Position numbers and translations under genes: made by a program. A model generated the notes under the pieces. The model saw only the letters and a program-made list of their open reading frames with translations, was not told where the DNA came from and did not search any database. Positions 21,885-33,880 of a stretch of 64,000 bases of DNA are shown here, one piece after another. The DNA is from Phocoena phocoena (taxonomy: Eukaryota; Chordata; Mammalia; Artiodactyla; Phocoenidae): NCBI RefSeq assembly GCF_963924675.1, contig NC_089223.1:7328881-7392880 (forward strand). The letters run 5' to 3'. How positions within the stretch are numbered: the first letter of the stretch is position 1; each line of letters opens with the position of its first letter.

Positions 21885-22285
21885 CATATATATGGAATCT
21901 AAAAAAAAAAAATGGTTCTGAAGAACCTAGGGGCAGGACAGGAATAAAGATGCAGACGTAGAGAATGGACTTGAGGACACGGGGAGGGGGAAGGGTAAGC
22001 TGGGACGAAGTGAAAGAGTGGCATGGACATATATACACTACCAAATGTAAAATAGATAGCTAGTGGGAAGCAGCCGCATAGCACAGGGAGGTCAGCTCGG
22101 TGCTTTGTGACCACCTAGAGGGGTGGGAGGGAGGGTGGGAGGGAGGGAGACGCAAGAGGGAGAGGATATGGGGATATACGTATATGTATAGCTGATTCAC
22201 TTTGTTATACAGCAGAAACTAACACACCATTGTAAAACAATTATACTCCAATAAAGATGTTTAAAAAATAATAAATAAAATTTTA
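21885..22285 (+). mobile_element. Young 5'-truncated L1 3' UTR
   Basis: About 400 bp of artiodactyl/cetacean L1 3' UTR with the characteristic G-rich part (ggtgggagggagggtgggag near 22121), then ttatactccaataaagatgt and an A-rich tail. It is flanked by aaagaatga at 21876-21884 and 22286-22294. Confidence 0.95.
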
Positions 22286-22447
22286 AAAGAATGAGAAACA
22301 GTTCAGAGGTCAAGTGAAAGGGAGAGCTCAATCCCATTTAAAGTACTGTTAACCTAATTTAAATGACTGAATCACCCTCCTTGAAAACTGATTCTAAAGA
22401 GGAAAATACTAATTTTATAAGTCTATATTTTGGGGAGGGAGGAGACT

Positions 22448-22670
22448 GGGTTTTTTGTTTTGTTTTTTGGTTTTTTTTGCAGTACGCGGGCCTCTCACTG
22501 TTGTGGCCTCTCCCGTCGCGGAGCACAGGCTCCGGACGCGCAGGCTCAGTGGCCATGGCTCACGGGCCCAGCCGCTCTGCGGCATGTGGGATCTTCCCGG
22601 ACCGCGGCACGAACCCGTGTCCCCTGCATCGGCAGGCGGACTCTCAACCACAGCGCCACCAGGGAAGCCT
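22448..22670 (-). mobile_element. CHR-family SINE, short CD-like form (reverse)
   Basis: T-rich tail complement at the left, then the short-form body and head complement (gccaccagggaagcc). Perfect 10 bp duplication ggaggagact at 22438-22447 and 22671-22680. Open frames on both strands are artefacts. Confidence 0.96.
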
Positions 22671-22681
22671 GGAGGAGACTT

Positions 22682-22950
22682 TTTTAATACATTTTTGTTG
22701 AGATATAATTCACATACCATAGAATTCCCTAAAAGTGTACGATTTTTAGTATATTCACAGAGTTGTACAACCATCAGCACTACCTAATTTTAGAACATTT
22801 TCATCACCCTAAAAAGAAGCCCCGCCCCCCTAGCAATAATTCCCCATTTCCCCTCCCTCCTGCCCTGGTAACCATTAAGATGCTTGCTGTCTCTATGGAT
22901 TTTCCCTATCTGGACATTTTAGTTAAATAGAACCATAAAATATGTGGGCC
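22682..22950 (-). mobile_element. Old L1 (L1M-type) 3' region, reverse
   Basis: Reverse old-L1 phrases: gttgagatataattcacata, gttgtacaaccatcagcact, ccctggtaaccattaagat. Confidence 0.7.
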
Positions 22951-24059
22951 CTTGTTATCCTAAAATCACAGTCTCCGGTGGAAAATGTTGACACCAGCTT
23001 TATTCTTTCAATGACAAGAAGAAACAATCTCCACAGTAAGTTTTTATATAGAAATGTAAGTAATATAGCATTCTGCAATGAGACAGAAATTTTTATTCCT
23101 GGATGTCCCTGACATTTAAGAATAGTCATCAAGTAATCAGTGTAAAATAGTTATTGAGAGGTTTGGCTTCAAAGAAAAAACTTATAAAGAGCTTTATTCA
23201 GTGTTAAAGCATGTCAGTGACAGACTTGCATGTAAATTTCCTGATTCTCAAACTGAAATGTATTCTGTACATGTTCCTTAAATATGACGAAGAACCTACT
23301 GATCACAAAAGATTTGTTTAAAATTACTTTTGTTTACAATTATTTTCCATCATATCTCCCTTGTGGTGATATTTACAAGATAGTGGGCTAGGAGAGTGAA
23401 TCAGGATGGGAACACAACGTTCAGAAAATAAAATTAAAAGGCTAATATCATTAATAACTAAAATTCTAGTGGAGGGATCACATCACAGGCTCGAAACCTC
23501 CTTCTGAGAAAATAAAAATATCTTAACTTCCAAAGAGTAAAAGAGAACTTGTAAATATGACTCAATATTAGTTTTTAAAAGGAATTAGAGTTAAAATGCT
23601 GCCCATATATTATGGTGGAATGACAAGGAAATTGTCATTTGATTCTTCCTCTTACCCCCATCGTGCTCCTTGCCTCCGTTCCTTCCTCCCACAATAACTG
23701 GCTACCTAGTACATTCCTTGGCACTGGGATTCAGCCAGGAATAGGTCACCAGGAACATATCAGAGATGGTCCTTGATCTCCCGGCCCCTTCAACATTTCA
23801 GGGAAGACATATTAATCAAGTGTGAAGCATACAATGAAAAGGAAAAGAAATCGGTTTTTCACTCAAATGACAAAAGTAATCTTAGTTTAAGTGATTATTA
23901 AGATTGTCAGTCTCTGTACCTTACATTAAAAATATCCCATCTCTTCTTCTGACAATTTTGTTAAAGAACTGGACTTACTGAACCACTCCACTTTGCACTG
24001 TGTAAACCACTTTTTTTTTTTTTTAGCAGGAAGTTTTAAGGACTTTTAAAAGTCAATCT
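22951..24059. other. Unique-looking interval
   Basis: About 1.1 kb, AT-rich, with no gene. The 23700-23830 part weakly resembles a very common old dispersed mammalian repeat. A T-run lies at 24011-24024. Confidence 0.45.
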
Positions 24060-24074
24060 AAAAATTCTGCAACT

Positions 24075-24394
24075 GGGTTTCCCTGGTGACTCAGTGGTTA
24101 AGAATCCGCCTGCCAATACAGGGGACACGGGTTCAAGCCCTGGTCCGGGAAGATCCCACATGCTGCGGAGCAACTAAGCCCGTCCACCACAGCTACTGAG
24201 CCTGCGCTCTAAGAGAGCCCACAAGCCACAACTACTGAGCCCACACACCGCATCACTGAAGCCCCCGCGCTCTGGAGCCCATGCTCCGCAGCAAGAGAAG
24301 CCACCAGAATGAGAAGCCTGTGCACCGCAGAGAAGACCCAACACAGCCAAAAATAATAAATTAATTGAAATAAATAAATTTTTAAATAAATAAT
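24075..24394 (+). mobile_element. CHR-family SINE, long form
   Basis: Head gggtttccctggtgactcag, B box, ccacaactactgagcc units and an A/T-rich tail. It is flanked by a 15 bp duplication with one mismatch (24060-24074, 24395-24409). Confidence 0.95.
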
Positions 24395-24409
24395 AAAAAT
24401 TCTACAACT

Positions 24410-25661
24410 ATAATTTTCCTCCATTGTTCATAAAGGAGAGAGAGTCCTAAAGACATTAAATACAAACTCTTAGGTCAAATTTTTTTAAATGTTTGTGGAA
24501 ATTTTCATCACTTTGAAAAGAATATGACAACAGTGGAAAATTAATAAAGGAACATTAGTACAGCACAGAACTAGATTTTTTTTTCTTAGCAAGACCTATG
24601 CCTTTATACCAAAGTGACGTTAGCACCTAGTTATGATGAGAAAGGTACGGCAAGGCATTGGGAAATATAAAGTCAGCTGTACTATGAGGAAGAAAAATGG
24701 TAAATAGTTGAGTTCAGCAAATATTTATCAAGTGCAGCTGTGTGTAGTTACTATACCATGCAGTAGGAGGATGCAAAGTTGACTATGACATGGGCCTACC
24801 TTTAAGGAGTCTATCTCCCTAAAAGAAGAAATAAGGTAAATATTAAGATAGCTATTACACAAGATACTTTTAGAAAACAGAGGAGATGAAGATTGATTTC
24901 AGTGGAGAAAAAGAGAAAATAAAGTAGAACTTTTAAATAGAAGTGCATTTCCAACAGTCAAAAACAGAATAATGGTGACCAAAATAGCTGTTTTAAATAT
25001 TTCATGGTGTTTTTAATATGTGATGTAATACTGTATCTTAGATTTTTTTAAACTGAAATCTTAATCTTTCATGTCTTGAGAAGTACCCAAATGATTAAAA
25101 TTTTGAATTGAACCAAGCACTCGTGTCCTAAAAGCATTTTCATTTCCCCGTAATTCTCAAGAGGGTAAAGAGAGTGACAATGGACAAAGCAAGGCTCCTA
25201 TGGCAAAGTGATGCTCACTCTAGCTCAAGAACCAGAAGGTAAATATGCTGGTATTTAAATTTATATAAGTAATTATTAATCAGAAATCCCATCTATAGCT
25301 AATGAACTAAAGAGATAAAGACAAATCAGAATACCTCTTTAAAACAAAAACTAGAGCTGGCTATCAATTGAGACATCTTCAAACACACACTAGCATACAC
25401 CCTCATATGTATAAAAGTTGTACACAAAGTTGTCTTTAACATTATTAAACAAAAAATGGACAACTTCGGTTTGGAGTTAGCATATAACTAGAGCCTCACC
25501 ATTTCCCTACTAGTGCAAGGTCGGAAAGAGCTTTACACATAACTCAATGTTGGTACAATTAATGGATTTCATTGTTAAAGATTGTTGTATTTTTAAAAAA
25601 TCAACTTTTAAATCTTATACTTATTTTCTTCATTTACATTTGGTTAGTTTCACCTTCATTT
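24410..25661. other. AT-rich interval, no gene
   Basis: About 1.25 kb. A weak old dispersed repeat may be present at 24725-24900. No other feature was recognised. Confidence 0.45.
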
Positions 25662-25672
25662 CATTAGCTTTT

Positions 25673-25882
25673 TTTTTTTTTTTTTTTTTTGCGGTACGCG
25701 GTTCTCTCACCGTTGTGGCCTCTCCCGTTGCGGAGCACAGGCTCCGGACGCGCAGGTTCAGCAGCCGTGGCTCACAGGCCCAGCCGCTCCGCGGCATGTG
25801 GGATCTTCCCGGACCGGGGCACGAACCCGTGTCCCCTGCATCGGCAAGCGGACTCTCAACCACTGCGCCACCAGGGAAGCCC
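25673..25882 (-). mobile_element. CHR-family SINE, short CD-like form (reverse)
   Basis: A T-run of about 20, then the short-form body and head complement. The duplication cattagctttt at 25662-25672 matches cattcgctttt at 25883-25893 with one mismatch. Confidence 0.95.
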
Positions 25883-26159
25883 CATTCGCTTTTTAAACAA
25901 TAATTTATTTCAGTAATTTTTATCTGCTGGTCACTTGCTTGGAGAAGCTACGGAAGGATCCTGAGCAGAAACACAGCATGATCGGAGCTTAAGGAGTGGC
26001 GTGAGGACAAACGAGAGAGCAGCTAGGTAAGAGATGCAGAGACCAAATGAAGTAGGTCAGCTGAGACTTTTATCTGAGCCACAGCCAGTAAAGCACTGGA
26101 TGGTGATGCTCAAGCAATGGCTGGACATGCTGAGAGAGAAAAGGCCACACATGAAGGCA

Positions 26160-26937
26160 AGGCTGCATTACCCACCACCTTGTCTTTGGTCCATTTCTAC
26201 TGCCTTCACTGCCCCCATGTCCCAAAGACAACTCTTTTTTTCAAAGCTTTTTAAAAATTCTTTATTGAACTGTCCTCTTAAATTTTTACTTGTATATAGC
26301 ATTAGCTCCTTGAATCCAACATGTCTAGAAGCTAACCCATCATTCCCACCCACAGCCTATACACACACTATTCCTCCTGGATTCCCCATCTCACTTATGA
26401 CAGCTCTGTCTTCCGTAGCACTCAAACGAAAATTTCAACCTTTCCTAGTTGGTCATCAAGTCCAGTATAATCCACCCTCTAAGAATCCCTAGAAACTGCC
26501 CCTGCTTTCCATCCCCACTGGCAATCAAGACTCTTGCCTTTTCTGGCCCGGGCGATATGATCATTCTAAATGGATTTCCCTGCTTCTTTGTATCTTCTTC
26601 CTCCTCTCAGTAATCCACTTTCCATCCTGCTACCAAAAAGACTTTTCTTAAATGCAAATATGACCTTATTACGGCCCTGCTTTACATCACTGAATACATT
26701 TTCATTTGTCTTCCAGATGGAAGTTACAAGGTCGTTTGGGTTACAAGGGTTACAAGGTCGTTTGGGTTCCAGGCCCTGCCCACCCCTGAAGCTTCCTCTC
26801 CCACCGTGTTCCCACACGTGCTTTGCGGCCAAACTGCCAGACTGGAGCCTTGTAATATCCTGAACAACCCTTGTTCTCTAACAGCCTTTGCTATACTGTT
26901 CCCTTGCTTAGAATGCCCTTCTCTGGGTTCCCCACTA
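26160..26937 (+). repeat. L2 LINE, 3' half
   Basis: Long C/T-rich L2-like stretch: tgctaccaaaaagacttttc, aaatatgaccttattacggc, then tgttcccttgcttagaatgc. A 152-codon open frame at 26034-26492 overlaps it and is judged non-coding. L2 phrases resume at 27670 after the LTR and MITE-like insertions. Confidence 0.55.
26723..26768. repeat. 26 bp tandem duplication
   Basis: gttacaaggtcgtttgggtt occurs at 26723-26742 and again at 26749-26768 with an identical offset. This is a recent local duplication inside the L2. Confidence 0.95.
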
Positions 26938-27415
26938 TATTAAGCCTCCTGTTGCTGCTGTAACACATTATCACAAACTTAGTGGTTTAAAGCAACCCTA
27001 ATTTTTTCTCTTAGGATCTGGAGACCAAAAGCTGAAATCGGTTTCACTGGACTAAAATCAAGGTGTCAGCAGGGCTGGTTCCTTCTGGAAGCTCCAGGGA
27101 AGAATCCACTTCCTTTCCTTTTCCGGCTTCCGAAGACCACGAACAGTCCTTGGCTGGTGGCCTCTTCCTTGCACATTACTCCAGCCTCTTGTGTCCATCT
27201 CCTCGTCTGTTGTCAAATCTCCCTCTGCCTCCCTTTCATAAGGACATTTAGTATTACATTTAGGAACCACCTGGCTCACCCAGGATACTCTTTCCATCTC
27301 AAGATCTTTAATTTAATCCCATCTGCAAAATCCCTTTTGCCACATAAGGTAACATTCACAGGTTCCAATGATTAGGACCTGATAACTTGGGGACCATGAG
27401 TCAGCCTGTAACACC
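26938..27415 (-). mobile_element. MaLR (MLT1-type) solo LTR, reverse
   Basis: The reverse complement of a MaLR LTR: ctgctgtaacacattatcac at the left, caaggtgtcagcagggctgg in the middle, cataaggtaacattcacagg near the right end. No internal retroviral sequence is attached. It interrupts the L2. An old endogenous LTR with no coding capacity. Confidence 0.75.
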
Positions 27416-27530
27416 TACGTTTTTCCACCTCAGCCTTTCTAGACATAGCTTACATATTTTCTCTCCTCTGGGAAATTTCATCATTCTAACCCCCATTAAT
27501 ATGCCCAGTTACCCCCAAATGGGTACCTCA

Positions 27531-27652
27531 CTAAGGTGACCAACTGTCTGGGTCTGGCTGGGATGAAGGGGTTTCCCAGTCAAAACCAGGACTGGGCTTT
27601 CAGCGCTACAACCAGAAAACTACCAGTCAAACCAGGATGAGTCAGTAACCCT
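27531..27652. mobile_element. Palindromic MITE-like DNA element
   Basis: The ends are mutually complementary in a degenerate way: aaggtgaccaactgtctggg at the left against gatgagtcagtaaccct at the right. A roughly palindromic core surrounds gggctttcagcgc. It resembles an old non-autonomous DNA transposon. Family not assigned. Confidence 0.5.
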
Positions 27653-27669
27653 AAGTCCTCACTTTTCTT

Positions 27670-27850
27670 CCCACATCACACTCTACTTAGCACTCATCAC
27701 ACTGGATTATAATTCATAATTCTCAGTTCTCTCTCATTCTCTTTTGCTAGTATGGGCAGGAATATGCTTCTTTCCCGCAGATCCTCATGCCTCAGTTTCT
27801 GGCACACAGCACATAAGTGAATGCATGTTAATGGAATTTGTGGTGCAGCC
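27670..27850 (+). repeat. L2 LINE 3' end
   Basis: Terminal L2 phrases including a tatgggcaggaatatgcttc segment and tctggcacacagcacataag. It is probably the end of the L2 that starts near 26160. Confidence 0.55.
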
Positions 27851-29778
27851 CTGCAACAGCCGCCGCTCTAGGCAAAATGGAAATTTTTATCCTGTGACTA
27901 GAACAAAAACAAAACAGGACAGGACACCAGATACCCATATGGTGTGCTATGTTCTCCTGGATATGCTTTCTTCTCTCATCTGCACTTGCAAATTTCAGTT
28001 AAACTAGACACAGTTCCTTGCAAGAATCCAAATATTCACAGTGCTTTACAGAACACCCTGTCTTCGAATAAACACAGGTTTTATTTACAGCTAATTGCCA
28101 CTTCTGGTCTTGCCTGTTTCTTGAAGGCCCCTTGCCATAAACAAAACAGATTGAAAAGAGATTCTCTTGAGGTCTTATGACATTGCTTTATTCTCTTATA
28201 TGCTTATAAAATTGACCCATTCTAGGAATTTACATCCCCGGTGGTCAGCTAGAGCACCAGACCTGTGACTCACCGTGATATCACTTCTCATTACCTCCCG
28301 CCAACTTTGTTTACCTCTACTTAAGTGTCCTTGGGGAAGGTGCCCTGCATCTTCGCCAGACTTAATGTGGAAATGTAATTGAGGTAAATATTAAAAAGCA
28401 AGATTCAGACAGAGACATCATTTAGCCAGAGCCATTAATTCTACAGTCCCTGTTGAGAAAAAAGTCATTTCTATTGCTGAGTAGTAAAGATATTTATATT
28501 CTGATACCAACTATGACTACAACCATATGAATGGAAACCCTGGACAGAATAAGGAAATGGGACAAGAAAGAATTAAATACACTTTTTTCTGTTGCCCATA
28601 TTTTTAAAAGAGAGAGAGAGAGAGTAGAAACTCACAACCTGTTTGTGTTACACACAATTCTGCAAACACAGAAGCTGTGTAAGATGAGACGTTCTTGATG
28701 AATGAGAAAATGAAAGTTGGAACTTTTAAATGAAGATCGACTATATTTTGTCAATATATACCTAGATCTATAGTGATAAGCTCTGCCTTTTCTATGGAAT
28801 TGAATCACATCAACAAAAGTGAAGAATTCAGTATAAATCAGAGGGAAATATTTGGAAGACACTCGCACCCCAGATATAACGCTGTAGTTAAAAGTATATA
28901 CTTTAGTTTGGAAAATTATCTTAAACTCTACTTAAGGTTTATCAATCTTTTTTTTAGTGTACGATAAGGGAAGAAAGCTTTTAATGATTCTCTTCAAGAA
29001 TATTATAGCTAAGTGAAATCCTTTGAATTCTTCCCTGAACAGTGATAATCCATAAGCAATTATGACAGACCAGTGACTGAGATCCCCAAATGCAGCCACT
29101 GAAGCCCTGATTTGAATCCTGGTTGCACAGCTCTTTAAGCTCACCTATTATGTGCCTACAAGTAAGTCACTATAGTTATAATTTCACCTCTACACCCACT
29201 GAAGAGTCATCTATCAAAGGACTACTGACTGGTTTTTACTACCTAGGGAGCTGCAAGGCTGAATTTTAAAACCAGCTACATATGGAAAACCAGGTGTTAT
29301 TTTAGCTGCTTGTGTTATTAATATATGAGGATATTAAGCTATTCAAAAGGAAAAGGAAATGTCCCCTCTCTTTTTCCACAGAGTCTGGCTTTCTGGTTAC
29401 CCTGCTCCATCAGATTAAAATTGAAAATTGAGATTAGTGAAGCTGGTTTAGATAATCTCTTTTATCTAACCATGAAATAAATTGGAAGGCTCAACTAAAC
29501 ACATGTTAAATGTTAACTTCTACCAGAAATTGAGGCTGAAAGTTTCACCAGCAGAACAGGCAAGTTATACTGTATGAACCCACAGTCACTGCCCTCTATT
29601 GTGTTTACAGAATACGGGGCAGCATTAGTAATCTGAAATGGCTAAAAGTCCACAAATAATTTCTTTCTTTGCCTTCATAATATTTTGTGGGGTTTGTGGT
29701 TTTGTTTTTGTTTCTGTTTTTGTTTATTTCTGACTCTCTAACTAGGTGATTTACTGCTCTGAGTCGTTAACATCTTAT
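27851..29778. other. Long repeat-poor interval
   Basis: Nearly 2 kb without a young SINE or L1. It contains a short (AG)n run at 28611-28624, a weak forward MIR trace at about 29095-29190 and a GTTTT-rich patch at 29690-29735. No gene-like frame was recognised. Confidence 0.45.
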
Positions 29779-29813
29779 CTTAGAGCTTTAGAATTTTAGA
29801 GTTGGAAGAGATC
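29779..29813 (+). repeat. Old dispersed repeat, left part (split)
   Basis: A ttttagagttggaagagatc segment belongs to a common old mammalian repeat whose continuation is at 30179-30235, after the inserted hAT-like element. Confidence 0.5.
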
Positions 29814-29821
29814 ATCTAAGG

Positions 29822-30170
29822 CAGCGGCTCCCAGATTTTTCAATTACGTTAACTAGTAAGAATTTCCCAAATTTGGTAACTGATTTAAAGTTGCCAACTT
29901 TGTATTTTGCCTTAGTACATTAAAACATAAGACAGAACAAGCAACTACCAAGTATCAGCGCATGACTTCCTAAAGGAAAGACTATTTCCACTCCAAGAGA
30001 GTGGAAGGCTCTCTACTCCCAGGGGGAGGGGTCAGCAGAGAGAAAAATAGAGTTGAACACAGTCGGTTATCTAAAAAACTTTCCAACTTGTTCTTTCTTT
30101 TTATCACAGACTGGGTAGAGCTTTGTCCTTAATGAACACTGATCCACAGACTGTAATTTGACAACCACTG
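29822..30170. mobile_element. Non-autonomous hAT-like DNA transposon
   Basis: About 349 bp. Its ends (cagcggctcccagattttt and, inverted at the right, cagtggttgtcaaat) look like hAT termini. An 8 bp duplication flanks it, atctaagg at 29814-29821 and atctaatt at 30171-30178, matching at six of eight positions. No transposase is encoded. Confidence 0.6.
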
Positions 30171-30235
30171 ATCTAATTCCATCCCCTAACCTTCAGCTGA
30201 GGAAATTAAAACTTGGGGTCTCTTAGCCAAGTTCT

Positions 30236-30785
30236 CTGTATTAGTCATAGTTATCCAGAAAAACAGAGAGAGAGAGAGAGAGAGAGATTTATTTTAAGGA
30301 ATTGGCTCGTGTGATTGCAGGGAATGGCAAGTCCAAAATCTGTAGGGCAGGCCATCAGATTTGAGTCAAAATGTCCAAAACTCAGATAGAATTTCTATGG
30401 TGCAGTCTTGAAGCAGAATTCCTACTTCTTCAGGAAACCTCAGCCTTTGTTCTTAAGGCCTTCAGCTGATTAGATGAGGTCCACCCACATTATAGAGAGC
30501 AATCTGCTTTACGTTTTTTTCATTGTTGAAAACTATACATAACATAAAATTTACCATCTTAACCATTTTTATGTGTACCGTTCAGTGGTGTTAAGAACAT
30601 TCACATTCTTTTACACCCATTACCACTACCCATCTCCAGAACTTCTTCATCCTCCCAGACAATCTGCCTTACTTAAAGTCAACTGATTATAAATGTTAAT
30701 CACATCTGTAAAAAAGTACCTTGGCAGCAACATCTAGACTTGTGTTTGACCAACAACTGGGCACCGTGGTCTAGCAAAGCTGATA
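30236..30785 (+). repeat. Old LTR-like dispersed repeat, split by L1 fragment
   Basis: Recognisable phrases of an old dispersed repeat: attagtcatagttatccaga, an (AG)n run at 30263-30286, ttaaggaattggctcgtgtg, ggccttcagctgattagatg, and after the interruption at 30512-30665, agtcaactgattataaatgt. The exact family is not assigned. Confidence 0.5.
30512..30665 (-). mobile_element. Old L1 3' fragment (reverse) within the LTR-like repeat
   Basis: Contains tacataacataaaatttacc and acccatctccagaacttctt, typical of reverse old L1 3' ends. The host phrase aatctgctttac on the left recurs as aatctgccttac on the right, which suggests a duplicated target. Confidence 0.7.
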
Positions 30786-31556
30786 CTCATCACAGTCACA
30801 GAGTTGATGAGTTTTGGGTGGCTAGGTCTCCTGACTTCTTTTAGTATGTATTTTATCCAACTTCTCCACCCAACCCCACTCCATTTAGGCTAATGCTACT
30901 TCTTTTATATACCATTTAAAGTCATTTAGAGAATTAAATGGGATGGTTTATATTTTTTAAACCTGATAATACCAAGTATATTATGAGACTATAAAAATTA
31001 AGACTTTATTCTAGATCTGTAATGATTACAAGCTATAATTATAGTGCCATAGTTTAGTACATTCCCATATTCAAAAGAAAAGTAACAATTTCAGGCAATG
31101 AACTAATTTATCAAAATAACAGATGATTCAAAACTCAACATTTAAAAATATTTTATCATAAAGTTACTTTATTTTTTATGTTAAAGTTATTTTAAAAGGA
31201 TTATGCAAAATCATATGGACATACTTATCTCAAAAAAGAAAATATATATAAAAATATCTATGTCTGGCTAAAAGATATAAAGACACTTCCAAAATAACAG
31301 TGGTTATATCTGATAGTAACATTATGCATACTTTTTCTTTTTTGAATTTTCCTACAGTTTTTAGTCTTTTTAACAATGTTCATGTATTCACTTTTTATAA
31401 TCATAAAAATCAACTACACTTTTAAACCCAAAGAATAAAAATAAGTCCAACGTTATATTTGTGTCAGTATGCTATGCCAACATGCTCTTAAATTTTTTCT
31501 AAATAACACAGATGTATCCATTCAAATAAGCTGACATTTTCATTTTAATTTCATCT
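30786..31556. other. AT-rich interval
   Basis: No gene. The part at 31240-31440 resembles the tentative 3'-end module seen at 3147-3320. Confidence 0.4.
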
Positions 31557-31570
31557 TGGTTAACTGGTTT

Positions 31571-31918
31571 TTTTTAGATTTTTTATTTATTTTTGGCTGC
31601 CTCGGGTCTTCGCTGCTGCACACGGGCTTTCTCTAGTTGCGGCAAGCGGGGGTTACTCTTCATTGCGGTGTGCAGGTTTCTCATTGCAGTGGCTTCTCTT
31701 GTTGCAGAGCATGGGCTCCAGGCATGCCGGTTTCAGCCGTTGCAGCACGTGGGCCCTAGACTGTGCAGGCTTCACTAGTTGCGGCACGCCGGCTCAGTAG
31801 TTGTGGCACATGGGCTCAGCTGCTCCATGGCATATGGATCTTCCCGGACAAGGGCTCGAACCCGTGTCCCCTGCATTGGCAGGTGGATTCTTAACCACTG
31901 TGCCACCAGGGAAGACCC
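31571..31918 (-). mobile_element. CHR-family SINE, long form (reverse)
   Basis: Reverse long-form SINE with gtagttgtggc units and the head complement accaccagggaagaccc. It is flanked by tggttaactggttt at 31557-31570 and tggttgactggttt at 31919-31932. Confidence 0.95.
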
Positions 31919-31932
31919 TGGTTGACTGGTTT

Positions 31933-32690
31933 GAAGAAAGTCCAAATCACATGCCCTTGAGTAAACTCACTGACCCATATCACCGTGTTCTGAAAACAAA
32001 TATTTTTAACTGTGTTTCATAAACATTGAGGAGCAATAACTTTGGGAAGGAGGGGGCAACATTCCTTGACCAACATTTGTGTAAAGTGCATGTGCCAGAA
32101 ATTCTAATAACGAAAAAAGGAACCTGATGTTAAACATTTCAGCCAATTACACTCTGTACTCCAGAAACTCTTCCACTAGGAGGAGACCATCAATTTGATT
32201 GAATGTGTATTTTATGTTTTTACAATGCAATGTAGGCAGATTATGAAATAATAAAAGTGCACACAACTGTGTGAGTTTTTAATATTTAAATATGAATAAG
32301 TATCAAGCCCATTTTTAAGTTAATGGAACTTAGAAGTCAGATAGAAAATCATGCATTTTATTTCACTTCCCATGAGTTAGTCTTAAAAAGAAAATGAAAA
32401 GCTCAAACAACTAAAGAATTTATAGGAAAGAAAAATGGAATCAACAGTTGTCAAATTCTGTCCTTACTTCATCTCATATTAAAGAGCAAACAGATGCCTG
32501 GCCCTGTTAATAGAACTTTGGATCACAGTAATGAACAGCTTATATGAGGATTAAATGGGTTGTTTGTTTGTCTGTTTTTTCCTTTTAGTATTATTCATTT
32601 TAAAGTTTATCACAAAAATCATAAAAAGATAGAAAAAGGCATGAGAATAAGAGGAAGAGTACAATATAGTAACAGCTGGAATTATTTGCT
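31933..32690. other. AT-rich interval, no gene
   Basis: No repeat or coding frame recognised in about 760 bp. Confidence 0.45.
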
Positions 32691-32699
32691 TTGCAAGTT

Positions 32700-33120
32700 T
32701 CAAAAGTCAACCCAAATTGGCTTAAGGAAAAGGAGAATTCATCGGTTCATGTAACTGAAAAATCAAGGGGAGTGCTGGCTTCAGTTGTAGCTGGATTCAG
32801 GAACCCATATGATGTCATGAAGACCTGGTCTCTCTCCATCTCCTGACCTGCTCTCTCCATTTTAAATTCTGTTACTCAGAAGGTCTCATTTGAACACAAC
32901 AGAAATTAACTATGGCTAGTTTAAGCAGAAATTTTAATGGAAGTATTTTAAATAGCTCACAGCATCATCAGAAAGACTTGAGAACAGGATTTCGAAACTT
33001 GTAGCCAGAAACACACCCCAACAGGGAATAACTGCAAGTTCTTCACAGAGCACTTGTCCACATACATCCAACTGGAAGGAGGAGAGAAAGATGACTAACC
33101 GTCCTTTAAATAGCAAAATA
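32700..33120. repeat. Old dispersed repeat(s), unassigned
   Basis: The part at 32700-32890 (aacccaaattggcttaagga, tgtaactgaaaaatcaaggg, atgatgtcatgaagacctgg) has the look of a common old mammalian interspersed repeat. 32896-32950 resembles its start again. Family not assigned. Confidence 0.4.
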
Positions 33121-33199
33121 CCTTTCACATCTCCCTCACTAGCGGTTACCTAGAATCTTATCAAATATCACCAGTGACGGGTATCACTCTGTAGAATCT

Positions 33200-33355
33200 A
33201 CAGTATGTAGGCAAAAGAATGGATTCTAGAGCCAGATTGCCCTGGTTCGAGTTCCAGCTATTCTACTCAAACAACTATCTGATCCTGACCAAATTATTTA
33301 ATATTCTGTGCTTTGGTCCCTTCCTTTGTAAAACGGAGGTAATAGTAATATATAG
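33200..33355 (+). repeat. MIR SINE (forward)
   Basis: Forward MIR: attctagagccagattgccc, ctggttcgagttccagctat, then gtaaaacggaggtaatagta. The 136-codon frame at 33219-33629 starts inside it and is rejected. Confidence 0.85.
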
Positions 33356-33714
33356 CCAATGGAGAGCCATGTCCACATTTCCAAGCAGCTTCTACGGTCT
33401 AGGGCTACTCACAGATCTGCTGTCTATAGACAAAAGTGCTTTGCTAACCTGGTTGACTCACTCCTCTCTCTCACGCCATGTGATGCCAAGGAGAAGCCAC
33501 AAAGCCTCCCCAAGCCTCCTACACAAATCTATTAGTCATAATACAATTGTGCTTGAAAGACGACTTAGACCAACGAACATTTATTGTCCGTCTCCACATT
33601 TGGCTGTAGCAATTTTTACTTTTTTCTAAACTGTTCTCATCATGTTACATATTGAACCTGTGGCAGCAAAGTTGATTACATTCATATGTGCTATGAGATG
33701 TACGTTGCTGTCCC

Positions 33715-33880
33715 CTACCCCAAAATCATGGTCAAGCACCTGGAGTGGGGAATGCATTGTTCTAGGCGGCTGGTATGCATCAGTGAACAAACAGAAAAAG
33801 ATTCCGGCTCTCCTGGGGCATGTATTCCAGCAAGGAAGTAAGGATGATATGAACAAATTTCAGAAAGCTCTTTAAAATAC
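33715..33880 (+). repeat. Old dispersed repeat, unassigned
   Basis: A gcattgttctaggcggctgg segment, then gcatcagtgaacaaacagaa, then attccagcaaggaagtaag. It resembles the same old mammalian repeat suspected at 41700-42200. Confidence 0.4.

Noticed and set aside
22363..22787. Several ~100-codon frames on both strands
   Set aside because: They are SINE reading frames. The same peptide phrases recur at every short-form SINE in the window (5.2, 7.6, 25.7, 37.6, 45.4, 49.6 and 50.0 kb).
26034..26492. 152-codon plus-strand frame
   Set aside because: It extends into L2-like sequence and has no recognised domain or exon border.
33219..33629. 136-codon plus-strand frame
   Set aside because: It begins inside a MIR. 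The rest shows no recognisable protein feature.
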